This document shows, piece by piece, positions 30,389 to 36,643 of a stretch of DNA of 36,643 nucleotides. The notes under the pieces were generated by a model. That model did not search any database. It saw only the letters and a list, made by a program, of their open reading frames with translations, and was not told where the DNA came from. How positions within the stretch are numbered: position 1 is the first letter of the stretch; every line of letters starts with the position of its first letter. The DNA lies in the NCBI GenBank assembly GCA_043758205.1, contig JAYVNY010000078.1, positions 1 to 36,643 on the forward strand. Direction: 5' to 3'. The stretch comes from JANNGC01 sp043758205 (GTDB taxonomy: Bacteria > Verrucomicrobiota > Verrucomicrobiia > Limisphaerales > SIBH01). The position numbers were made by a program, and so were the translations under genes.

Positions 30389-30997
30389 GTGAAAAATCGC
30401 CTGACCCTTGTGCTGGTCGCCGCCGCGTTCCTGGTCGGACTCGTGGTGGCCTTGGTGATCGCGCTGGCCGTGGTCCATCGCAGTGCCGAACCGAAGTTCG
30501 CCAACACGCCGTCGGTCATCGTGCAGATTCAATCGCTCTCCGAACTTGTGACCGTGAAATACGTGATCGAGAAAGTGGTCTTCGCCGAAGCCGCCAAGAC
30601 CACCATGCTCGACAACCTGCTGCCGGGTCGCGACGACAAGCTGACGCTGCTCGCGCTCGGCGTGGTGAAAGCCGGCGTGGATTTGTCCCGCGTGAAACCC
30701 GAGGACGTGGAGGCCAGCGCCACCACCATCCGCATCACCGTGCCGCGCGCCGCGCTGACCGATCAATATCTGGACGAGAAGGCGACGCAGGTCATGGACC
30801 GGCGCACCGGCTTGCTGCGCGCCTACGATCAAAAGCTGGAAGGGCAGGCCCGCCAGGAGGCGCTCAATGGAATCATCCGCGCCGCGCGCGCCAACGGCAT
30901 CCTGCGCGAAGCCGACCAGCGCGCGCAGCAGCAGCTCACGACGTTTTTGAAATCGCTGGGCTATCAGGAAGTGGAAGTGCGGACGAAAGGGAAGTGA
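30389..30997 (+). CDS. Membrane-anchored DUF4230 protein
   Basis: A 202-residue protein with one N-terminal membrane segment (LVLVAAAFLVGLVVALVIAL, about residues 5-24 from the GTG start). The rest matches the DUF4230 layout: VIVQIQSLSELVTVKYVIEK, then ALGVVKAGVDLSRVKPEDVE, TTIRITVPRAALTDQYLDEK and a helical C-terminus. GTG 30389 is preferred over ATG 30344, which would place 15 extra residues on the repeat-containing spacer. The function of the family is unknown; topology predicts the domain outside the cytoplasmic membrane. It is divergent from hemB and about 120 bp upstream of the acylphosphatase gene. Confidence 0.82.
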   Translation: MKNRLTLVLVAAAFLVGLVVALVIALAVVHRSAEPKFANTPSVIVQIQSLSELVTVKYVIEKVVFAEAAKTTMLDNLLPGRDDKLTLLALGVVKAGVDLSRVKPEDVEASATTIRITVPRAALTDQYLDEKATQVMDRRTGLLRAYDQKLEGQARQEALNGIIRAARANGILREADQRAQQQLTTFLKSLGYQEVEVRTKGK

Positions 30998-31116
30998 GCG
31001 CGAGGACGGCCCCGCAAGAACATTTTCCAGATGCTCCTCATCAAACGCTCGGTTTTAAACAATTCCTTGCGCCGCCTCCGTTGCTTTGGCTTGATCCCGC
31101 CACGTCAATTTAGCCG

Positions 31117-31395
31117 ATGAGCCGCCAACAGATGACCGTTCTTTATTCGGGCCGCGTGCAGGGCGTGGGATTTCGTTACACGGTCAAGTCACTGGTGACG
31201 GGCTTTGAAGTCACCGGTACGGTGCGCAATCTCGCCGATGGCCGCGTCGAGTTGCAGGCCGAGGGCGCGCGCGAGGAACTGGACGCGTTTCGTCTGGCGG
31301 TGCGCGAGTCCGGACTCGGCGGATTGATCAAACAGGAAGATGAAAGTTTCGCGCCGGCCTCCGGCCAGTTTCGCGGTTTTGAAATCGTAAGGTAG
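31117..31395 (+). CDS. acyP: Acylphosphatase
   Basis: A 92-residue small enzyme hydrolysing acyl phosphates. The active-site loop YSGRVQGVGFRYTV contains the catalytic Arg, and GTVRNLADGRVELQAEG provides the catalytic Asn region. Length and order match the family (about 90-95 residues). An internal ATG at 31132 is an alternative start that would remove MSRQQ. The metallophosphoesterase gene starts 10 bp after the stop, so the two are likely co-transcribed. Confidence 0.95.
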   Translation: MSRQQMTVLYSGRVQGVGFRYTVKSLVTGFEVTGTVRNLADGRVELQAEGAREELDAFRLAVRESGLGGLIKQEDESFAPASGQFRGFEIVR

Positions 31396-31405
31396 AATCG
31401 TCCGA

Positions 31406-32128
31406 ATGAAATACGCGGTCATCGCAGACATTCACGGGAACCTCGACGCCTTCCAGGTCGTGCTGGAAGACGCGCGCGCGCAGAAATGCACCCACTACTG
31501 CTGCGTGGGCGACGTCGTGGGCTACGGGGGCTATCCCAAGGAATGCCTCGACATCGTGCGCGCCATGAACATGCCGTGCGTGAAAGGCAACCACGACGAA
31601 TACTGCTCCAGCGAGGAAGACCTCGAAGGCTTCAACCCCCACGCCGCCGAGGCCGTCATCTGGACACGCAAGCAGCTCACCGACGACGACCGCAAGTGGC
31701 TGCGCGACCTGAAATACATCCGTCTCGTCGCCAGCTTTTCGATGGTTCACGCCACGCTGGATCAGCCCGAGCGCTGGGGCTACGTCTTCGACAAGCTGAT
31801 GGCGGCGGCGAGTTTCACTTACCAGAACACGGGCGTTTGTTTCTTCGGTCATACCCATGTGCCGGTGGCGTTCATCCGCGACTCCGTGGTGCGCGGCGGG
31901 ACCTACTCGAAATTCAAGGTCGAGGCGGGCCGCAAGTATTTTGTGAACGTCGGCAGCGTGGGTCAGCCGCGCGACAACAATCCCAAAGCCGCCTACGTCA
32001 TCTACGACTTGCAAGAAGGGTCCATCGAAATCCGCCGGCTGGATTACGACATCGCCGCCGCGCAGAGGAAGATTCTCGAGGTCGGCCTGCCGCCGCGCTT
32101 GGCCGAGCGTCTGGCCTTTGGGAAATAG
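31406..32128 (+). CDS. Metallophosphoesterase (calcineurin-like)
   Basis: A 240-residue phosphoesterase with all dinuclear metal motifs: VIADIHGNLDAF (D-x-H), VGDVVGYGGYP (GD), VKGNHDEYCS (GNHD), SMVHATL and FFGHTHVPVAF (GHxH). The closing VNVGSVGQPRDNNPKAAYVI is typical of the YfcE/YvnB-like group that acts on small phosphodiesters. It follows the acylphosphatase gene with 10 bp between them. The substrate is not predictable from sequence. No signal peptide is seen, so it is cytoplasmic. Confidence 0.92.
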   Translation: MKYAVIADIHGNLDAFQVVLEDARAQKCTHYCCVGDVVGYGGYPKECLDIVRAMNMPCVKGNHDEYCSSEEDLEGFNPHAAEAVIWTRKQLTDDDRKWLRDLKYIRLVASFSMVHATLDQPERWGYVFDKLMAAASFTYQNTGVCFFGHTHVPVAFIRDSVVRGGTYSKFKVEAGRKYFVNVGSVGQPRDNNPKAAYVIYDLQEGSIEIRRLDYDIAAAQRKILEVGLPPRLAERLAFGK

Positions 32129-32203
32129 CGGGAGTTGCCAAAGGGTCGGACGGGCGACCGGCCAAGTGAATCAGGAATGTGCCGCGCTGGCTGAGGCCCG
32201 CAC

Positions 32204-33823
32204 TCAGTCCTTCCGCCGTACCAGCCGCAGTGAATTTTCATCGAACGACGCCTCGCCTTTCGTAGCGCGGAGTTCGCAGACGAGTTCCACTTCATCCAGT
32301 GCGTTGGTCAGGCTGTAGCGCACACGGGTCCACGCGGCATCGCCTTCGACCTTGTGATCGCGCTTGCCGCCGGAGACGCGCAGTCCCGCGCCCTGGCCGA
32401 TGGCGTCCGCGTTGGTCTTCACGAGAATCCCCGCGCTCCGCACGTCGCCCTCGAAGAAATATTTTCCTGCTGGCAGCGCCACCCGCGTTCGCCACGACGC
32501 CACGGTCGGGCCATTCGTCGCGGCAATATTCAATACACGCTGCTCGCCGTTCGTCCCGCGCCAATGGGCGGCGGGGGCGGACTTTTCATCCGTCTTGATG
32601 TGCCAGCCGCGGAGTTTCGCCACGCCCTGCTCGTCGAACTGGAGCACGATGGGCGGCGGGCCGAAAAGTTGGTTCGTGACGTTCCGCCAGCGCGAGACGA
32701 TGCGGTTGTTCATGTCGCGGCCGTAGCCGAGAAAGTCTTTTGCCTCGTTCGTGTTCTTCGCCTGCGCCACCAGGCGGGCCACGGCCATGTTCACACGATT
32801 GGTCATTCTTTCGGTCTGGAAGACATTGGTGAAGAGCGTGAGCCGGCGTTCCTTGAACAGCCGGTAGCCTTCCGGCGTGGTGAGCACCGCCTTGGTCACG
32901 AGCGAATTCTGCGGCGGGTCCATCTTCGTGCCGGTGTTCGCGAAGGCCCAGTCCATGCCGTGACCGAGGAAGGTGAAACGGTCCGTGTCCGGGTTGTGAT
33001 AGATGCGGTAGTTGTTCCGGTTCATCGCGTAGCCGTCGGTGTGCGCCGTGAACAGCTCGCAGACGAGATGCGAGATGTAGCGATCCACGTCGAGCACTTC
33101 GCGGAGTTTCGTCCAGCGTGCGGCGCTATCGGGAATCTTCAGCACGGCTTCGAGTCGCTTGCGGTCGTTCTGCGAATGGTCCTCGCCGCCGTCCTGATCC
33201 ATCTGCGTGTCAATGTCCGCGACGTAAGCCTCGTAAAGATTGCCGTGGCCATTGCGAAACCAGCGCTTCAGAAATTCTTTGTTGTGCATCTCCACCAGGA
33301 CGTAGAGGCCGAGTTCGCGACCGTTTAATTTCACCCGCGCGTGCGTGACGCGCGAGACGGGGATATCCGCGTCCGCAAACATCGCGTTGGCCATGTAGTC
33401 GGCGAGGAAAGTTCCGTCCTGGCTGGAGTTGTTAAGGGCAACTTTCGTAAGGCCAAAAAATTCCTGCTCCGGTGTGTAATGATCGAACTTCAGCACGAGG
33501 CTCGGCTTTTCTTGCAGCGGACGGCGGCTGCCGTTGCCTTTCACGCGCAAGGCAACATCACGCAGCACATGGGTGCCAACGGTGACATCGCCGCGCGCGT
33601 AGCTGCGGTCATCCTTTTGCAACGCGGCCATTTCGCGCTCGGGGACATTGATTTGGAAGGTGAGGACGGGCGCGTTGGTGGCGAAGAGCGCGTCGCTCGA
33701 GTCCGTCTTGGGGGCCTTGGGAGTCTTCGCGTTTTTCTTCTCGGGCTTTACCCTGTCCGCCGCGAGCACGCCCGCGAGGGCGGTTGCCAAAATCAAAATC
33801 GCGCTGAAACGCCACCAACTCAT
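32204..33823 (-). CDS. Secreted CotH-like protein, copy 2
   Basis: A 539-residue exported protein related to spore-coat kinase CotH. The signal is MSWWRFSAILILATALAGVL followed by AADRV. Family segments are LRVKGNGSRRPLQEKPSLVL, KVALNNSSQDGTFLADYM, LGLYVLVEMHNKEFLKRWF and MNRNNYRIYHNPDTDRFTFL with GHGMDWAFANT. The C-terminal 150 residues form a separate region ending in VELVCELRATKGEASFDENS, repeated in the neighbouring gene, which looks like a carbohydrate-binding-type beta sandwich. ATG 33823 overlaps the stop of the first copy (ATGA), so both are expressed together. Kinase activity and target are unknown in non-spore-formers. Confidence 0.88.
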   Translation of the reverse strand: MSWWRFSAILILATALAGVLAADRVKPEKKNAKTPKAPKTDSSDALFATNAPVLTFQINVPEREMAALQKDDRSYARGDVTVGTHVLRDVALRVKGNGSRRPLQEKPSLVLKFDHYTPEQEFFGLTKVALNNSSQDGTFLADYMANAMFADADIPVSRVTHARVKLNGRELGLYVLVEMHNKEFLKRWFRNGHGNLYEAYVADIDTQMDQDGGEDHSQNDRKRLEAVLKIPDSAARWTKLREVLDVDRYISHLVCELFTAHTDGYAMNRNNYRIYHNPDTDRFTFLGHGMDWAFANTGTKMDPPQNSLVTKAVLTTPEGYRLFKERRLTLFTNVFQTERMTNRVNMAVARLVAQAKNTNEAKDFLGYGRDMNNRIVSRWRNVTNQLFGPPPIVLQFDEQGVAKLRGWHIKTDEKSAPAAHWRGTNGEQRVLNIAATNGPTVASWRTRVALPAGKYFFEGDVRSAGILVKTNADAIGQGAGLRVSGGKRDHKVEGDAAWTRVRYSLTNALDEVELVCELRATKGEASFDENSLRLVRRKD

Positions 33824-35472
33824 GGCGCTTTGACCTCGGCCTGCGGTTTGATCTTCACCAGCTTGAAAGAATCCGCGTCGAACCACACCTCGCCCGCCCG
33901 CGCGCGCATCTCGGCGATCAATTCCACCTCGCGCTCCTCTTTCACGCGCAGCTCGTATTCCAATTTCTCCCAGCCGGTGTCGCCCACGAGTTTGTTCACG
34001 CGGTTCGTGCTGGTGCCGGAATGCCGGATGCCCGCGCCTGCGCCCTTGTTCGTGTTCAGCACCGGCACAATGCCCGACGCTTTGGCCATGGCCTCCAGAC
34101 GATAATTGCCCTCTTTCAACAGCACGTTCGCGCGCCAGGACGCGGCGGTGTTCGTCGTCTTGTTCGTCGTCAGCACATGCAGCGTGCGTCGGCCTTCGAG
34201 CAGCACCCGGTCGCGAATGGCGTTCGCCGGATCCGCGGGACGCAGCGTGATGCTCCAGTTTGTGATGCTCGCGATGCCGCTGTTGAACTCCAGGGGCTTC
34301 GGCTCCGGCTCATTCAGGCGGCGCGTGAAATTGAGATGCTGCGCCGTGATCAGATCGCGGATGCGCTTGGCCTGGTTGTTGTAATCGTTTGTGTCGCTCA
34401 TGTGCGGACGGATGAGCGCGGCGAGTTCGTTGACGCGATTGGTCAGCGTTTCAATTTGAAACACGTTCGTGAACACCTCGCCGAAGCGTGCGAGGTAAAG
34501 TTTCTTCCCCTGCGCCGTATCAATGAAGCGATTGGCGATCAATCCATTGAAACGGTTCGGGCGAGGAATGGGAAAATGCGTCGTCTCCCAAAACATCTGA
34601 TCCATCCCGTGCGGCAGGAAGACCATCTTGCCCGTGCTGGGATCGTGATACACGCGGTAGTTGTTGCGGTTCATCAGGTAGCCGTCCCAGTCCCAGGTTA
34701 GGATTTGCAGTGCGCAGTAGGTAGCGAATTGGTCCACGTCCAGCACCTTGTCCAGCGCGGCGAAACGCTCCGTGGGATCATTCACCTGCGCGGCTTTCGC
34801 CAAGGCCTTTAAGTCCGACCAGTCGCGCACGTCACCCTCGCCGTCCTTGTCGCGTTCGAGTGGCTCGGTGATCTCGCGGAGGAAGCCGCCGTCGTAAAAA
34901 TTCCCGTTGGGGTTCTTGAAGTGCATGGCGAGGAAGTCTTTCGTGAACCCTTCCTTCACCACGTAGAAGCCGCGCGGGCGTCCATTCAGATCGAGCGTCG
35001 CGTAGGTCACGCGCGCGGCGGCGACCCCGGCCTTCCGATACAGTTCGCCGCAGATGTTCTCGCAGAGATAGCTGCCGTCCTGCACCGAGTTGTTCAGGTG
35101 AATTTTCTTCAGCCCGTGAAAACGCTGGTCGGGGACAAACTTGTCAAAACTCAACGTCAGCGCCGGCTTGTCATTGATGTCGCGGCGGCTGCCTGCGGCA
35201 CCCTTCACATGCAGGCCCACGTCGCGCCAGACATTCGTGCCTTTCCAGACGTTGGCGCGCACGTCCTCGCGATCATTGCGGCGCAGGCGCACAAGTTCGT
35301 TCGAGGAGATTTCAATGCGGAGTGGGAGGACGGTTTTGTTGTCGAAGATTTCCGCGCCGGGCACGCGCTTGGGCGTGTAGCTGGCGGCAAAGGCGGGCGT
35401 GACCAGCCAGGCAAGCAAAAACCAGAGGAAGCTATTCGCTCCGAATAGATGCTTGAGCTTGCGTGCTTTCAT
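33820..35472 (-). CDS. Secreted CotH-like protein, copy 1
   Basis: A 550-residue exported protein with signal MKARKLKHLFGANSFLWFLL followed by AWLVTPAFAAS. It shares the plan of its neighbour: LHVKGAAGSRRDINDKPALT, KIHLNNSVQDGSYLCENICG, RGFYVVKEGFTKDFLAMHF, MNRNNYRVYHDPSTGKMVFL and PHGMDQMF, with a matching C-terminal module ending VELIAEMRARAGEVWFDADS. The two copies are clearly paralogues but diverged. ATG 35472 gives the better signal peptide; ATG 35523 would add 17 residues. It is the first gene of a two-gene unit divergent from ribD. Confidence 0.88.
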   Translation of the reverse strand: MKARKLKHLFGANSFLWFLLAWLVTPAFAASYTPKRVPGAEIFDNKTVLPLRIEISSNELVRLRRNDREDVRANVWKGTNVWRDVGLHVKGAAGSRRDINDKPALTLSFDKFVPDQRFHGLKKIHLNNSVQDGSYLCENICGELYRKAGVAAARVTYATLDLNGRPRGFYVVKEGFTKDFLAMHFKNPNGNFYDGGFLREITEPLERDKDGEGDVRDWSDLKALAKAAQVNDPTERFAALDKVLDVDQFATYCALQILTWDWDGYLMNRNNYRVYHDPSTGKMVFLPHGMDQMFWETTHFPIPRPNRFNGLIANRFIDTAQGKKLYLARFGEVFTNVFQIETLTNRVNELAALIRPHMSDTNDYNNQAKRIRDLITAQHLNFTRRLNEPEPKPLEFNSGIASITNWSITLRPADPANAIRDRVLLEGRRTLHVLTTNKTTNTAASWRANVLLKEGNYRLEAMAKASGIVPVLNTNKGAGAGIRHSGTSTNRVNKLVGDTGWEKLEYELRVKEEREVELIAEMRARAGEVWFDADSFKLVKIKPQAEVKAP

Positions 35473-35576
35473 TTCGTTTGTTTCGAGCCTGTGCAATGAC
35501 GCCACAGCCGGGAATTCTTTCAAGGTATTTGCCGCGCGTTGACAGGTGGTAACACCGTTCCCAGACTCCGGCCATC

Positions 35577-36643
35577 TTGGTCACGCCCTCCAAATCAGAT
35601 TTTACGTTCCTGCGTCTGGCGCTGCGCCTCGCCGCGCGGGCGCGTGTCCTGACTTCCCCGAACCCGATGGTCGGGGCCGTCCTCGTGCAGCGCGGGAAAG
35701 TCATCGGGCGCGGCTGGCATCGGCGCGCGGGCCTGCCGCACGCGGAGATCGAGGCGCTGCGCGATTGCGAAAAACGCGGTCACCGCGCGCGCGGGGCCAC
35801 GCTCTACGTCACGCTCGAACCATGCTGCACCCACGGACGCACGCCGCCTTGCACGGACGCCATCATCGCCGCCGGAATCAAGCGCGTGGTCGTCGCGGCG
35901 CGCGATCCGAATCCGAGTCACGCCGGACGCGGATTCAAATTGCTGCGCCGCGCGGGCATGGAAGTTGTTCACGGCGTTCTCGCCGACGAAGCCGCGCGCC
36001 TCAACGAATCCTTCCACCACTGGATCGTCCACCGCACCCCGTTCGTGACCGTGAAGGCCGCGATGACGCTCGATGGCAAAATCGCCACCGCGAGCGGCGA
36101 ATCGAAGTGGATCACCGGCGAACCATCCCGCGCCTTCGCCATGAAGCTGCGCGCCCGCATGGACGCCATCCTCGTGGGCGTGAACACGGTGCTGGCGGAT
36201 GACCCGTCGCTGACGGTGCGACCGGTGGCCGGTGCGTCGGTGACCGGTGCGTCCGCCTTGCGACGCATCATTCTTGATTCGCGAGCGCGCATTCCGCTCA
36301 TCGCCCGCGTGGTCACGGATGAATTGGCCGCACTCACCACCATCATCACCACGAAGCGCGCCCCGGCGAAAAGACTCGCCGCGCTGCGAAAAAAAGTGCG
36401 CGTCGAAATCGCGCCGCTGCGCGACGGACTCATTGACCTGCGTTGGCTGCTGAGAAAACTCGGTGCGGAGAATGTCACCAGCCTGCTCGTGGAAGGCGGC
36501 GGCGAGGTGAACGCCTCGTTTCTTCTGGGCGGTCACGCGCAACGCGTCGCCTTCTTTTACGCGCCGAAAATTCTCGGCGGTCGCGACGCACGCAAGGGCG
36601 TGGCGGGGCCGGGGATTGCCGAGGTGAAAGACGCGCTGGAACT
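35577..36643 (+). CDS. ribD: Riboflavin biosynthesis protein RibD, 3' end cut by window
   Basis: At least 355 codons of the bifunctional deaminase/reductase. The deaminase part has SPNPMVGAVLVQRGKVIGRG, the zinc ligands LPHAEIEAL (HAE) and TLEPCCTHGRTPPCTDAII (PCxxxGxxxxC). The reductase part has TVKAAMTLDGKIATASGESK, DAILVGVNTVLADDP and SLLVEGGGEVNASFLLGG. No ATG precedes the conserved N-terminus in frame (the first is inside SPNPMVG) and a stop lies at 35550-35552, so the start is most likely TTG 35577 (LVTPSKSDFTFLRLALRLAA). A TTGACA word at 35539-35544 could be a -35 element. No FMN riboswitch is recognisable in the 104-bp gap. Confidence 0.93.
   Translation, partial: MVTPSKSDFTFLRLALRLAARARVLTSPNPMVGAVLVQRGKVIGRGWHRRAGLPHAEIEALRDCEKRGHRARGATLYVTLEPCCTHGRTPPCTDAIIAAGIKRVVVAARDPNPSHAGRGFKLLRRAGMEVVHGVLADEAARLNESFHHWIVHRTPFVTVKAAMTLDGKIATASGESKWITGEPSRAFAMKLRARMDAILVGVNTVLADDPSLTVRPVAGASVTGASALRRIILDSRARIPLIARVVTDELAALTTIITTKRAPAKRLAALRKKVRVEIAPLRDGLIDLRWLLRKLGAENVTSLLVEGGGEVNASFLLGGHAQRVAFFYAPKILGGRDARKGVAGPGIAEVKDALE

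Noticed and set aside
35473..35576. An FMN riboswitch upstream of ribD
   Set aside because: No conserved RFN-element sequence is recognisable and the gap is too short for a full element plus expression platform.
1..36643. tRNA, rRNA or complete insertion sequences
   Set aside because: No cloverleaf with a T-arm consensus, no rRNA segment and no transposase-like protein were found on either strand.

Overview
The window is high-GC bacterial chromosomal DNA with densely packed genes and many 4-base ATGA or GTGA stop/start overlaps. The gene content points to the Verrucomicrobiota, probably a Pedosphaera/Limisphaera-like soil or freshwater lineage. The clues are stand-alone pseudopilins with the H-X9-DG pattern, a DUF5069 protein, tandem secreted CotH-like proteins, a lipoprotein YyaL/DUF255 protein, a Gfo/Idh/MocA-rich sugar operon, and many short palindromic repeats. 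This placement is inferred from families; there is no rRNA marker here.

Layout. Positions 1-11233 (minus strand) read like one long operon. From 5' to 3' it encodes a secreted TolB-like beta-propeller protein, two large secreted proteins (one toroid-like, one alpha/beta-hydrolase-like), a decayed Gfo/Idh/MocA gene, an ApnO/PGDH_C-type dehydrogenase, a TIM-barrel protein resembling 3-oxo-isoapionate decarboxylase, an intact Gfo/Idh/MocA dehydrogenase, and a ribose-type ABC importer (binding lipoprotein, permease, ATPase, second permease cut by the window edge). The families match the enzyme and transporter types known for D-apiose/D-apionate catabolism. This is the main metabolic hypothesis of the window.

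Positions 11427-17533 hold housekeeping genes: tmk, a YyaL-like lipoprotein on the opposite strand, then a coupled set CPBP protease - thiL - tsaE - tsaB. Positions 17534-18232 are a repeat-rich gap ending in a near-consensus sigma-54 promoter in front of a type IV pilin gene (18233-18583). After it come a GDPD/PLC-like secreted protein, a pseudopilin, a sugar nucleotidyltransferase and enolase. Positions 23164-24934 carry an ABM-fold protein, a DUF5069 protein and another pseudopilin. Positions 24961-30315 (minus) carry hemB and a glycolate-oxidase-like glcD-glcE-glcF set in which a Uma2-family gene sits between glcD and an N-terminally short glcE. Positions 30389-32128 (plus) encode a DUF4230 protein, an acylphosphatase and a metallophosphoesterase. 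Two overlapping CotH-like genes (minus) and a 3'-truncated ribD (plus, probable TTG start) close the window.

The most unusual feature is the density of small non-coding repeats: at least seven palindromic elements of 76-217 bp, one partial copy, and nine or so arrays of degenerate 7-bp units, with no transposase in sight. Several sit inside genes without breaking the frame (the YyaL-like gene, glcF twice, tsaE, and the starts of the ABC ATPase and permease), adding apparently non-conserved peptide segments. This resembles Rickettsia palindromic elements and cyanobacterial heptamer repeats in behaviour, but I cannot assign the sequences to a named family. No tRNA, rRNA, CRISPR array or complete insertion sequence was seen.
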